Both the position numbers and the translations under genes were made by a program. The notes beneath the pieces were generated by a model. It was not told the origin of the DNA. It did not search any database and saw only the letters and a program-made list of their open reading frames with translations. From assembly GCA_038878695.1 (NCBI GenBank), contig JAVZVD010000003.1, positions 124,001-188,000 of the forward strand: DNA of 64,000 nucleotides, given 5' to 3'. Below are positions 41,339-49,605 of this stretch, piece after piece. This stretch comes from Fervidicoccaceae archaeon. GTDB lineage: Archaea > Thermoproteota > Thermoprotei_A > Sulfolobales > Fervidicoccaceae. Numbering within the stretch: position 1 is the stretch's first letter; each line of letters opens with the position of its first letter.

Positions 41339-42748
41339 GTGGAGTTCGATGTAGCCGTCGTGGGAGCGGGGCCCGCGGGGCTATTCGCTGCATACGAGCT
41401 GGTGATGAGGTCGGGCGATAAGCTGAGAATCGCCGTTATCGACCGAGGGGCTCGAGCGTCGGAGCGCGTCTGCCCAATGCACGCCTCCTCGTTGCGGGAG
41501 CCGGAGAAGCCAGCTCCTTGCGCCAAGTGCGCGCCGTGTCGCGTGATGCATGGCGTCGGGGGGGCTGGCCTCATAAGCAGCGGCGCCTTCAATCTGAGGC
41601 CAGACGTCGGAGGAGACATAGATAAGCTGATCGGCAGCTTCGTCGCAGCCGAGAGACTCATCAGCTACGTGGACTCGATCCTAGTTAAGCTGGGAGCTCC
41701 CGAGGACTCCCTAGTGCTGCCCAGCGAAGAGGTCTCGGAGCTCGAGAGATTAGTCGCGAAGACCGGCGCGAAGTTCGTGCCCACGCCTCAACGCGTCTTG
41801 GGCTCCGAGGGCACGCTCAAAGTGACGGAGAACATGCACTCTTTCCTCGAGAAAGCGGGGGTGAAATTTTTCCTCAACACTTTTGTCGCGCGAGTGCGCT
41901 CGAGCGGCCGAGCGTTCCTGCTCGAGACGAATTCTGGCACGATAGCGGCGCGCTTCGTTCTGCTGGCGCCGGGTAGATCTGGCGCCGCCTGGTTCTCGGC
42001 GATAGCCCGAGAGCTCGGGATAGAAGTAGAGCCCGGCCCTCTCGACGTAGGCATAAGAGTCGAGATACCATCTTACGTGGCCGAGCGCGTGACGAACGTG
42101 GTGAGGGACCCGAAAATCATAATGTATACGAGAGCTTACGACGATAAGGTGAGAACCTTCTGCACGAACCCAAACGGATTCGTCGTGCAAGAGGTTTACA
42201 ATAACGAGATGGTCGCGGTCAATGGGGTCAGCTATAGAGGTCTAAAGAGCGCGAACACCAACATGGCTCTCTTGGTCACGGTGAAGCTCACGGACCCCCT
42301 CGAGGACACGATAGCTTACGGGAAGAGCATAGCTATGTTAGCGACCAAGCTGGGCGGCGGGAAGCCCATAGTTCAGAGGCTGGGAGACTTGCTGTCTGGG
42401 AGGAGGAGCACGTGGAGCAGGATCTCGAGGAGCAATGTTGAGCCTACGCTGAAGAACGTGACCCCCGGGGACGTCACGATGGCTCTCCCTCACAGGATCG
42501 TGTCAAATCTCCTCGAGTCGATCGAGAGACTTGACGACGTCATGCCGGGCTTGTACTCCGGCTCAACTCTCATCTACGCACCCGAGATGAAGTTCTACAG
42601 CGTGAGAGCAGTTGTTTCGAAGAAGCTGGAGACGACCGTGGAGAACGTCTTCGTCGCAGGAGACGGCGCCGGGCTCTCGAGAGGCCTCAATGGAGCGGCC
42701 GCGACGGGAGTCCTGGCGGCCAGGGGCATATTGGAGAAGCTGACTTAG
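41339..42748 (+). CDS. FAD-dependent oxidoreductase (COG2509-like)
   Basis: Flavoprotein with the N-terminal dinucleotide-binding motif VGAGPAGLFAAYEL, followed by a Cys-rich CAKCAPCRVMHGVGG and the C-terminal FAD motif VFVAGDGAGLSRGLNGAAATG. The 469-residue length and motif set match COG2509 (uncharacterised FAD-dependent dehydrogenases). The Cys-rich loop may bind metal or be redox-active. GTG start abuts the purA stop. Substrate unknown; the purine context may be incidental. Confidence 0.8.
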   Translation: MEFDVAVVGAGPAGLFAAYELVMRSGDKLRIAVIDRGARASERVCPMHASSLREPEKPAPCAKCAPCRVMHGVGGAGLISSGAFNLRPDVGGDIDKLIGSFVAAERLISYVDSILVKLGAPEDSLVLPSEEVSELERLVAKTGAKFVPTPQRVLGSEGTLKVTENMHSFLEKAGVKFFLNTFVARVRSSGRAFLLETNSGTIAARFVLLAPGRSGAAWFSAIARELGIEVEPGPLDVGIRVEIPSYVAERVTNVVRDPKIIMYTRAYDDKVRTFCTNPNGFVVQEVYNNEMVAVNGVSYRGLKSANTNMALLVTVKLTDPLEDTIAYGKSIAMLATKLGGGKPIVQRLGDLLSGRRSTWSRISRSNVEPTLKNVTPGDVTMALPHRIVSNLLESIERLDDVMPGLYSGSTLIYAPEMKFYSVRAVVSKKLETTVENVFVAGDGAGLSRGLNGAAATGVLAARGILEKLT

Positions 42749-42776
42749 GAGGAGGGGCTCGGCCTCGCTCTCTTAC

Positions 42777-43127
42777 CTGCTCGAGCTCTCGTGTAGAAGC
42801 GGAAGAGTTGAGACGAGGGCTGGAGCCTTTGAGTTGGAGGCGGGGAGCTACGTTTACGTGGGCTCGTGCGGCAGGAGCTGCGCCAAGAGGATCTCTAGGC
42901 ACTTCTCAGAGAAGAAGAAACGCTTCTGGCACATCGATTTTCTGACCGATGCTTGCTCTCCCACCTCGGTCGTAGTTCTGAGGCTGCCGGAGCCCTCTCT
43001 CGCCCTCTCCCTCTCGAGAATATTGCCGGGCGTCCCGGGTTTCGGCTCCTCCGATGATAGAAAGGCCGGCACTCATCTCTTCAGAGCCACGCTGGCATCG
43101 GTCATTGACGCGCTTACAGAGCTCTGA
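42777..43127 (+). CDS. DUF123/GIY-YIG-like protein, start uncertain
   Basis: Resembles DUF123 proteins, a GIY-YIG-fold family often linked to endonuclease III. It has the motif AGSYVYVGSCGRSCAKRISRH, shown here in part as SYVYVGS and RISRHF, then WHIDFLT and a short C-terminal helix. The first canonical start (TTG 42834) would remove the first strand of the domain. Upstream in frame, SYLLELSCRSGRVETRAG fits the family, but no ATG, GTG or TTG is found before the frame reaches the previous gene. CTG 42777 is the best candidate, although AGGAGG is about 20 bases away. Confidence 0.65.
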   Translation: MLELSCRSGRVETRAGAFELEAGSYVYVGSCGRSCAKRISRHFSEKKKRFWHIDFLTDACSPTSVVVLRLPEPSLALSLSRILPGVPGFGSSDDRKAGTHLFRATLASVIDALTEL

Positions 43128-43935
43128 GGAGCTCGAGGTCCTCGCGTGAGAGCCTCCAGCCTAGAGCTCCTCGAAATTCATCGATTCTCCTGGCTTTCTC
43201 GCTCTTGGGTATCGCGATGACTCGCTTGTGCGATATCAAGTAGTTGAGAGCCACCTGCGCGGCGGTCTTCCCGTACTTCGAGCCCACCCTCTTCAGCTCC
43301 TCTATTTCAACCACGAGCCCCCTCTCGAGCGGTGTATAGGCTTGCAACGTAACCCCAGCCTCCACGCACAGAGGCAGCAGCCTCCTCTCGACGCTCTTGT
43401 CCAACACGCTATACTTCACCTGGTCGACCACTATATCGTGCTTGCGCGTTGAGCTCAGCGCCAGCTCGAGCTCTTTCTCGTCGAAGTTGCTCACTCCGAT
43501 GTATCTGGCGAGGCCGGCCTCGGCAGCTCGCTCGAGGTTCCTCACTTGGATCTCAATGGGCAATACGGGGTGCGGCCAGTGTATCAGGAGCAAGTCCACG
43601 CTGCTTACGCCGAGCCTCGAGAGGCTCGCTCTGGTCGCTCTCAGCACCATCTCGGGCGACGTGAAGCGCTCCGGGAGGAGTTTCGTTACTATGAAGACGT
43701 TGTCGCGACCGACTCTCGCGACTACGCGGCCCACGAGCTCCTCGGCTTTCCCCGAGTCGTACATCTCGGCTGTGTCGATGAGGTTCAGCCCCTCCTCGAT
43801 CGCCCTCGTCAACGCGTCTTCGGCTTTCGCGTAGTCTCTGATGTCCCACGTGCCGATTCCTATGGCCGGAACCCTCTCTCCCGTCCTCCCCAGCTCTTTG
43901 CGGTCTTCCCAGTCGATCACGAGCTCGACGCTCAA
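43114..43935 (-). CDS. Aldo/keto reductase
   Basis: NADPH-dependent carbonyl reductase, 273 residues, TIM barrel. The catalytic tetrad is visible: Asp and Tyr in LIDTAEMYDSGKAEELVG, Lys in VTKLLP, and His in LLIHWPHP. NADP-binding residues are in the C-terminal AIPKSEKARRIDEFRG. TTG start at 43935. Convergent with the DUF123-like gene, overlapping it by 14 bp. Substrate not predictable. Confidence 0.93.
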   Translation of the reverse strand: MSVELVIDWEDRKELGRTGERVPAIGIGTWDIRDYAKAEDALTRAIEEGLNLIDTAEMYDSGKAEELVGRVVARVGRDNVFIVTKLLPERFTSPEMVLRATRASLSRLGVSSVDLLLIHWPHPVLPIEIQVRNLERAAEAGLARYIGVSNFDEKELELALSSTRKHDIVVDQVKYSVLDKSVERRLLPLCVEAGVTLQAYTPLERGLVVEIEELKRVGSKYGKTAAQVALNYLISHKRVIAIPKSEKARRIDEFRGALGWRLSREDLELLRAL

Positions 43936-44051
43936 ACGCCCCCGGGCCCTCTCACGTAGATCGCGCTCGCAATTATTATTTGGGGCTCCGAGACCGAGGC
44001 CCTGGAGAGAAAAGAGAGCGGCGAATCCCCGAGCGGAGGGGGCGACGGCTC

Positions 44052-44471
44052 TTGCCTCTGCCGGAGGGGGTTTACCTCTACGAGAACGGGGTGCCGAAGC
44101 GAGCCGAGAGGCTCGAGCTGCCGGACGGCCCCACTTTGATATTCTTCGACAACGTCAACTGCCCGTACTGCAGGATCTTCGATGTGCTGTGGGACGCCAT
44201 GGTCGAGGACAGAGAATTGAGGTCCCTCAACTTCGCTCGCGTGGTTTGCACTTACTTCGAGAGCAACTGCGGAGACCCTGGCTCGAAGAAGGCTTTCGGG
44301 GAGTTCAAGGTGAAGAGGAGCCCCTTCGTGGTGCTCGCTCTGAAGAATCCCGAGGGGACAAAGCTCGTCGAGCTTCCCCCCTCCAAGTTCAATTATGATT
44401 ACGTGGCCATGAAGAAGGCCATACTAAAGGCCCTTGAGGAACACGAGCAGCAGCGGGTGGAGGAGCGCTAA
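44052..44471 (+). CDS. Thioredoxin-fold protein with CPYC motif
   Basis: Redox protein of about 139 residues with the active-site motif NVNCPYCRIF and the cis-Pro strand KRSPFVVLALK. Two more Cys (VVCTYFESNC) lie between. TTG 44052 is preferred because GGAGGGGG lies upstream and the N-terminus then starts at a natural strand; the frame is open from 43980. No signal peptide, so it is cytoplasmic. It may serve as electron donor to the CcdA-like protein at 16388-17107, but that is inference. Its 3' end overlaps the convergent EcfT gene by 48 bp. Confidence 0.75.
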   Translation: MPLPEGVYLYENGVPKRAERLELPDGPTLIFFDNVNCPYCRIFDVLWDAMVEDRELRSLNFARVVCTYFESNCGDPGSKKAFGEFKVKRSPFVVLALKNPEGTKLVELPPSKFNYDYVAMKKAILKALEEHEQQRVEER

Positions 44472-45074
44472 GAAGACGAAGACGACGTCGGCTGGCCCCC
44501 ACGATATCTTCCCATACCAAGCTCTCTTCCTCGTGGGCCTCTTGAAGTACAGAGCCTCAGCCAAATAGAGCGAGGAGTTGAACGAGAAGACCACTAAGGG
44601 TAGGGGGACCTTGGTGACAATCGCGACCTTCCCTCGCACCCCTCTCCCTCTCATCGCGGCGTAAGCCTCGTAGACCGAGCTAAGCAGGAACTCCGATAGC
44701 CTGATCGTCACGGGAAGGGCGAATCCGACCAATGGGGGGATGCCCGCCTTGTTGAGCAGTCGAGCTAGCCCTGAGAAGTCGACGGCGATGAGAGCAGAGG
44801 ATGTGCCCACGACTAGGACGAGTATTCTGTAAGCCGTCTCGAGAGCCGTCTCCAAGTCCATGAAGGCCCACACAACGATGAGTGAAGGAACGGAGGCCCA
44901 CGCGTAGAGCGGGTAGAGCCTTCGGAGAGCTCTAGTGTATAGGGCCGCGGCTAGCGAGATGAGGCCCGCCTCAGCGAGCCTGCCCGTCGCGAGCGCGAAG
45001 AGCAACCAGGCAACCAGCGCGAGCGACGCGAAGGGATTGAGCCTCGCCTCAGCCTTCTCGGAGGCACTCGTCAA
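44424..45074 (-). CDS. ECF transporter transmembrane coupling protein EcfT
   Basis: Coupling membrane subunit of an energy-coupling-factor importer. The 216-residue product has four to five hydrophobic segments and, after them, the cytoplasmic coupling helix region with AAMRGRGVRGK, an EcfT-type A-R-G-x-R-x motif. Last gene of the operon ThiW, P-loop protein, EcfA, EcfA', EcfT. TTG start overlaps the preceding ATPase gene by 26 bp. Confidence 0.82.
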   Translation of the reverse strand: MTSASEKAEARLNPFASLALVAWLLFALATGRLAEAGLISLAAALYTRALRRLYPLYAWASVPSLIVVWAFMDLETALETAYRILVLVVGTSSALIAVDFSGLARLLNKAGIPPLVGFALPVTIRLSEFLLSSVYEAYAAMRGRGVRGKVAIVTKVPLPLVVFSFNSSLYLAEALYFKRPTRKRAWYGKISWGPADVVFVFLALLHPLLLVFLKGL

Positions 45075-45744
45075 CGCTTCTCAGCCTCATTCCCACGCTC
45101 TCGGCCAGTTTGACGAGGTCCGTCTTCGGGAACCCCTCCTCCCACAGCGCTCCGCTGTAGACTACGTCGAGGGCCTCTCCCTCGAGCACCACTTTGCCCT
45201 CGCGCAGGATGATCACTCTGTCCGCAACCTCCAAAACGAAGTCCACATCGTGGCTCGCGACGACGACGGGCTTACCGAGTTCGCGGAGCATCCTGGCAAC
45301 CTTCCTCCTCTCTCTCGCGTCGAGCCCCGTTGTCGGCTCGTCGATTAGGACCGCGTCGGGATCCCACGAGATGGCCAGAAGAATGGACAGGATCCTAGCC
45401 TGGCCGGCGGATAGCGTGAAAGGCGATCGGTGGGCCAGGCTCGAGAGCCCGTGATCCTCTAGGAGGCTCCGAGCTCTCTGGCCGCCCACAGCCTCGCTGA
45501 GCTCGTCGAGCACCGTCGACTTATAGAACGAATAATAGGGGTTCTGCCAAGACGAGCCGATCCTCTCGGGCCTACTGACTCGACCTCTATCGGGCCTCAG
45601 CGCTCCCGAGAGCACCCTCAACAGCGTGGTCTTGCCGCTGCCGTTGCGACCAACGAGAGCCGTGATCCCTCCCCAGATCTTCAGAGTCACGCCGCTCAGC
45701 CTATTGCGAACCCACACATCCTCTAGCTCGAAGATGGGACGCAA
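45049..45744 (-). CDS. ECF transporter ATPase EcfA'
   Basis: Second ABC ATPase of the ECF module, 231 residues. It shows Walker A GRNGSGKTT, signature LSAGQAR, Walker B VLIDEPTTGLD, and H-loop VASHDVDFV. It pairs with the ATPase at 45701-46447 to form the heterodimeric motor. TTG 45744 overlaps the previous gene by 44 bp. It completes the core of the ThiW-type importer with EcfT. Confidence 0.9.
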   Translation of the reverse strand: MRPIFELEDVWVRNRLSGVTLKIWGGITALVGRNGSGKTTLLRVLSGALRPDRGRVSRPERIGSSWQNPYYSFYKSTVLDELSEAVGGQRARSLLEDHGLSSLAHRSPFTLSAGQARILSILLAISWDPDAVLIDEPTTGLDARERRKVARMLRELGKPVVVASHDVDFVLEVADRVIILREGKVVLEGEALDVVYSGALWEEGFPKTDLVKLAESVGMRLRSVDECLREG

Positions 45745-46447
45745 GGTCCTCGAGCCTCCTGAAGCCCAGCTTAGCGTGGATCGGGAGATACACCGTATCG
45801 CCGAGGATCTCGCCGACCTCTAGTAGGTCTCGAGCCTCGATGACTCTCCCGTCGATCACCACGAGGATTCTATCGTACCAGCCGTCGAAGTAGTGGAGCC
45901 TGTGGTCGGCCACTACCACGCCCTCGACCTCGAGGTCGCTCAGGAGCTCGATCAGCTCAATGCACCCTCGCGGGTCGAGGTAGGCTAGAGGCTCATCGAG
46001 CATGAGAAGCTCCGCCCTCGTGAGGAGGGCGCTGGCTATGGCCACTCTCTGCTTCTCGCCCATCGAGAGCCTCGACACGTTTCTTCTCAAGATCTTCTCG
46101 ATGCCTAGCCTCTCGGCGATCTCCCCGATCTTCTCGGAAGCCTCTTCCCACGGTAAACTCTCGTTCTCCGCCACGAACCTCAGCTCCTCCTCCGGGGTCC
46201 TCATTAAGATGAAGACCTCGAAGAGCTGCGGTACCACGATGACCCTGGACATTATCTCGACTCTGCCTCGCAGCGTGCCCCCGTAAACCGAGGGCGCGAG
46301 GCCCGAGGCCACGCGCAGGAGGGTGGACTTCCCGCTCCCAGTGGCCCCGACCACGAGAGTTCTGCCTTTTCTCACCTCCGTCGTCACGCCGCGCAGAACC
46401 CAAGGGCCGCTCTCGTCGTACTTGTAATATACATCGTTGAGTCTCAC
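45701..46447 (-). CDS. ECF transporter ATPase EcfA
   Basis: First ABC ATPase of the ECF module, about 248 residues. It shows Walker A GATGSGKST, signature LSMGEKQR, Walker B LLMLDEPLAYLD, and H-loop ADHRLHYFD. The GTG at 46447 forms a GTGA overlap with the stop of the P-loop gene, which decides the start; the same frame runs open to 46717 but only as a shadow. The C-terminal 40 residues extend past the usual ATPase core. Confidence 0.9.
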   Translation of the reverse strand: MRLNDVYYKYDESGPWVLRGVTTEVRKGRTLVVGATGSGKSTLLRVASGLAPSVYGGTLRGRVEIMSRVIVVPQLFEVFILMRTPEEELRFVAENESLPWEEASEKIGEIAERLGIEKILRRNVSRLSMGEKQRVAIASALLTRAELLMLDEPLAYLDPRGCIELIELLSDLEVEGVVVADHRLHYFDGWYDRILVVIDGRVIEARDLLEVGEILGDTVYLPIHAKLGFRRLEDLASHLRARGCVGSQ

Positions 46448-46992
46448 AAGCGCCAGACCAAATCCACCTCCTCGGCCAACCTCTCGATGGATTTCCTCTC
46501 GCGCTCCCACAGGCCGCACGCGTCTCTGAGCTTCTCGCCGTAGTAAGCGTTCCCTACGAAGAAGGAGGACCTCTCTAGGGCCTCGAGCATGAGGCGCTCG
46601 TCCCCGGCGTGGAGATGCACGCTCAGGTCGTTTACGAAGAGCACCGGCGTGGGACGCGACAGATATTCCGACAGGGCTCTCGAGGTGGCCTCTGCGTTGA
46701 GCCTCGCGTACAGCCACACCTCTTCGCAGCTTCTCCCCTCGAGTCTCGGAGCGAAGATCCTGGGCGGCCTGACGAGCCTGACGCGCTCTCCGCCCACTCC
46801 GCTCACGGCGAGAGGTCTCCCCACTCCTCGATAATTCGGCGCGAAGTCCAGCACCGTGACCAGGCCGGGATCAACAAAAGATAGGAGGGATCCTAGGATC
46901 CTCTCGGTGACCCCCGTCTTGCCCGAGCCCGTCTCGCCAATGATCAGCAGTCTAAATGAGCTTCGCGGTCTTGAGCAGCTTGAGGGCCGCAA
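46444..46992 (-). CDS. P-loop NTPase of unknown role in the ThiW transporter operon
   Basis: Not assigned to a known family. The product (up to 182 residues) has Walker A GETGSGKTGVTERIL very near the N-terminus and a likely Walker B, PVLFVNDLS, around residue 120. It ends with Asp/Trp-rich residues (EEVDLVWRL). It lacks the ABC signature and is not an ECF subunit. The start is unclear: TTG 46992 overlaps thiW by 41 bp, while the frame core LLIIGE begins with CTG codons right after the thiW stop. It is coupled to EcfA by GTGA, so it is made with the transporter. Confidence 0.6.
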   Translation of the reverse strand: MRPSSCSRPRSSFRLLIIGETGSGKTGVTERILGSLLSFVDPGLVTVLDFAPNYRGVGRPLAVSGVGGERVRLVRPPRIFAPRLEGRSCEEVWLYARLNAEATSRALSEYLSRPTPVLFVNDLSVHLHAGDERLMLEALERSSFFVGNAYYGEKLRDACGLWERERKSIERLAEEVDLVWRL

Positions 46993-47488
46993 AACCTACT
47001 ACCGTCCCGATAGATGTGCTCGCTAGCCATATCAACCATATGGGTACCAACGCGGCCATCCATGCCTCGTATTTTCCAATGAGCGGGGCGAAGACGTAGA
47101 GAGCCAGCAGGAAGCCCACGACGGCCGTGCCCACGGGCTCGATGAAGGCTGCATACTCCGTCGGCTTGCCCCTCTTCTCTAGGTACAACGCCAGCAAGCC
47201 CACCAAGAGGGCCCCGGGTATTCCGCCGGGGTAAGCGAAGATCGTGCCCAGACCGAGGGCTATTCTGACAGTCCCTATGAGAATCGCCATGCCGGTGGCC
47301 CACCAGGGTCCTAAGATCACTCCGGCCAACACGTTGACCATGTGTTGCCACGGGAAAGCTTTCGTGGGACCCACCGGTATGTTTATCGGTGCGAGCGCCA
47401 CGGCCAGGGCCGACAGCATCAGAGCTAGGGCGATCTTACGCTCCACGCTCCACTTGACCGGCACGCGCGACCCCTCCTCGGTTCTCAT
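46952..47488 (-). CDS. thiW: ECF transporter S component ThiW
   Basis: Membrane substrate-capture subunit for the thiazole moiety or another thiamine precursor. The 178-residue product has about five or six hydrophobic segments and the ThiW hallmark KAFPWQHMVNVLAGVILGPWW (given here as FPWQHMVNVLAG and GPWWATG). ATG 47488 is first in a five-gene operon. Divergent, 100 bp away, is the ThiN thiamine-phosphate synthase, which supports a thiamine-precursor substrate. No TPP riboswitch is visible in the divergent region, which contains only AT-rich promoter-like stretches. Confidence 0.88.
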   Translation of the reverse strand: MRTEEGSRVPVKWSVERKIALALMLSALAVALAPINIPVGPTKAFPWQHMVNVLAGVILGPWWATGMAILIGTVRIALGLGTIFAYPGGIPGALLVGLLALYLEKRGKPTEYAAFIEPVGTAVVGFLLALYVFAPLIGKYEAWMAALVPIWLIWLASTSIGTVVGFAALKLLKTAKLI

Positions 47489-47588
47489 CTTCCCCGAATT
47501 ATGTACTTTTCTTTAACCAGATTAAAGCAGCGATCGCTACAAAATTAGCCGGGGGAGAGAGGAGGAGACCGGGGGAAGGGGAGAGGCC

Positions 47589-48743
47589 TTGGCTAGATTG
47601 GCTGTGCTCTCGTGCACATCGGACCCGGCCAGATGCGCTGAGGCGGACGTGAAAGCCGCCGTCGCCTACGACTTAATCCCCCTCATCTTGAATCGCGCCA
47701 AGCTGAGAGAACAGCTGAGCTCGCTCGCGGAGCACGACGTACTCAAAGTGTCCTTCACGGACGAGACGGGTCTAAGCCTCGAGGAGGCCGAGCTCATCTC
47801 GGCGAGCCGAGCGCTCCTCGTGCTGGGGCCGGGCGTGAGCGTCGACCTCTGGGGAGCGCTGCTGCCGAGGGCCTCTCTTGCGGTATCGATCGAGGGATCC
47901 AAGCTCCTCTTGACGTGGAAGGAGAAAGAGAGGGCCGTTAGCGTAGAGAGCCTCGTCTCGAGGAGGGGCCCCGATGCTCAAGCCTACGCCAATACGGTAG
48001 CGTCGCTAGCCTCGTGCTTCCTCGCGCGCGGGGAGGAGCCTGGGAGCGCGGCCAAGCGAGCTCTGGCCGCGGCTTGGGAGGCGTGGAGATACTGCGAGCC
48101 GAGCGAGCATGGGTGCGTGCCGGCTCCCGAGGCTCCCAGAATGCTCGGTTATCACAGATGGGAGGTCCTGGAGAATCTCCAGAGAGCTCTAGGGACTTTG
48201 GCGGCCTCATCGAGCCTCATAATATCACTGGGTCTCGTACCGGAGGTCGGAATAAACGTAGCCATGTCTCTACCGAGTAAGTACGCGAGGGGACCCGAGG
48301 ACGTCGCGGCTTTCCCGGGAAGGATAGTCGCGGCCGAGGGACTTCTCAGAGCCCTAGGCCCTCCGACTTTCGGCGCCTCGAGGCACCTCGCCAGAGCGAT
48401 CCTGGCGGTTCAGAAGAGCCACCCCGTTGTTAGGGCGGCGGTCAACGTCAGATACAGCGAGAAGCTCGTCGAGGCGGCCCAGTGGCTCGGTCTGAACGTC
48501 TCCAGCTACGACAGGAGAGAGGAGCCGGAGGAGGTCAAGGCCAGAGAGGGCGCCACAATACCCTGGGGCGTGGGCGTGGCGTTGGAGAAGCTGAGGGGGG
48601 CGCGGCCCGACGTGATCTACCACGTGGGCGACTACGGGAAAGAGCCCATGCTCACGGTATTCGGGGAGAGGGCTACTGACGTCGTAGATAAGCTCGTGAG
48701 GATGGCCAGAGCGGCGGCCGGCGCAGTCCCTTCGCTAATTTGA
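47589..48743 (+). CDS. ThiN-type thiamine-phosphate synthase with degenerate ThiD-like N-terminus
   Basis: The C-terminal half (about residues 190-384) is a ThiN domain: RWEVLENLQRAL, PEVGINVAMSLP, DVAAFPGRIV, FGASRHLARAIL and VIYHVGDYGKEP are all family-like. ThiN couples HMP-PP and thiazole-P into thiamine phosphate in archaea. In ThiDN fusions the N-terminal half is an HMP-P kinase. Here it is only about 185 residues and the ThiD anion-hole/Asp region (G-T/x-G-D) is replaced by GPDAQAYA, so kinase activity is doubtful. TTG start, divergent from the thiW operon. Confidence 0.82.
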   Translation: MARLAVLSCTSDPARCAEADVKAAVAYDLIPLILNRAKLREQLSSLAEHDVLKVSFTDETGLSLEEAELISASRALLVLGPGVSVDLWGALLPRASLAVSIEGSKLLLTWKEKERAVSVESLVSRRGPDAQAYANTVASLASCFLARGEEPGSAAKRALAAAWEAWRYCEPSEHGCVPAPEAPRMLGYHRWEVLENLQRALGTLAASSSLIISLGLVPEVGINVAMSLPSKYARGPEDVAAFPGRIVAAEGLLRALGPPTFGASRHLARAILAVQKSHPVVRAAVNVRYSEKLVEAAQWLGLNVSSYDRREEPEEVKAREGATIPWGVGVALEKLRGARPDVIYHVGDYGKEPMLTVFGERATDVVDKLVRMARAAAGAVPSLI

Positions 48744-48749
48744 CGCTCA

Positions 48750-49571
48750 TCAAGTCGAACCGGCCGCGGTGAAGTAGTGCTCGCGCCCGGGGAAGACGCG
48801 ACTTCTGACCTCTTCGGCGAATCTCCTCAGAGCATCTCTCGTCGAGGCTGAGATGTCCGCGTATTTTTTGGCGAAGGGCGGCGGAGATGCCGAGAGCCCG
48901 ATTATGTCGTGGAGCACGAGGACTTGGCCATCGCAATAGGGACCGGAGCCTATGCATATCGTCGGTATCGCCAACCTCTCGGTAACCTCTCTAGCCACCT
49001 CCGCGACGACGAACTCCAAGACCACCGAGAACGCGCCGGCCTCCTGAACGGCCTCGGCATCTCGCAGCACCTGCTCTCTCTCGTCTAGCTTCTTTCCAAT
49101 GAGTCTGTAGCCGCCAAGCCTCAGGTACCTCTGGGGAGTCAAGCCCACGTGCCCCATGACCGGGATCCCCGCTCTCACGATGGCTCTTATCTCGTCGCGA
49201 AATTCCTCGCCCCCCTCTAGCTTCACCGCCTCGGCTCCGGCCCTCGCGAATGCTCCGGCGCTCCTCGCCGCTTGAGTTGGGCCGAGCTCGTAGCTCATGA
49301 AGGGCATGTCGGCCACTACGAGCGCCATTGGCCTTGCCCTGGCGACCGCCCTCACGTGCTCGAGCATCGTGCGCATCGAGATGCCCAAAGTATTGTCCAT
49401 ACCCCAAACCACCATGGCCGCCGAGTCTCCTACGAGTATTATGTCGACTCCCGCTTCGTCGACCAGTTTGGCGAAGACGTAATCGTAGGCGGTGGTCATC
49501 ACGATCTTCTCTCCCCTCTCTTTCTTTCGCAAGATCTTTCTGACGGTGATCTTCTCCCCCAACGTCTTCAC
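48750..49571 (-). CDS. panB: Ketopantoate hydroxymethyltransferase
   Basis: Transfers a hydroxymethyl group to alpha-ketoisovalerate, the first pantothenate/CoA step. The 273-residue product has VGDSAAMVVWG with the metal-binding Asp, MPFMSYELGP, MGHVGLTPQ and IGSGPYCDGQVLVLHD. Length and motif order match PanB. The start is GTG 49571. Convergent with thiN, 6 bp apart. No other CoA genes are in the window. Confidence 0.95.
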   Translation of the reverse strand: MKTLGEKITVRKILRKKERGEKIVMTTAYDYVFAKLVDEAGVDIILVGDSAAMVVWGMDNTLGISMRTMLEHVRAVARARPMALVVADMPFMSYELGPTQAARSAGAFARAGAEAVKLEGGEEFRDEIRAIVRAGIPVMGHVGLTPQRYLRLGGYRLIGKKLDEREQVLRDAEAVQEAGAFSVVLEFVVAEVAREVTERLAIPTICIGSGPYCDGQVLVLHDIIGLSASPPPFAKKYADISASTRDALRRFAEEVRSRVFPGREHYFTAAGST

Positions 49572-49605
49572 CGCGGAGCTCCTCAGCTCGACTCGCTAAA
49601 AACTC

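Noticed and set aside
47489-47588. TPP riboswitch between thiW and thiN
   Set aside because: The 100-bp divergent region lacks the CTGAGA and ACCTG-type conserved THI-box segments; only AT-rich promoter-like stretches are visible.
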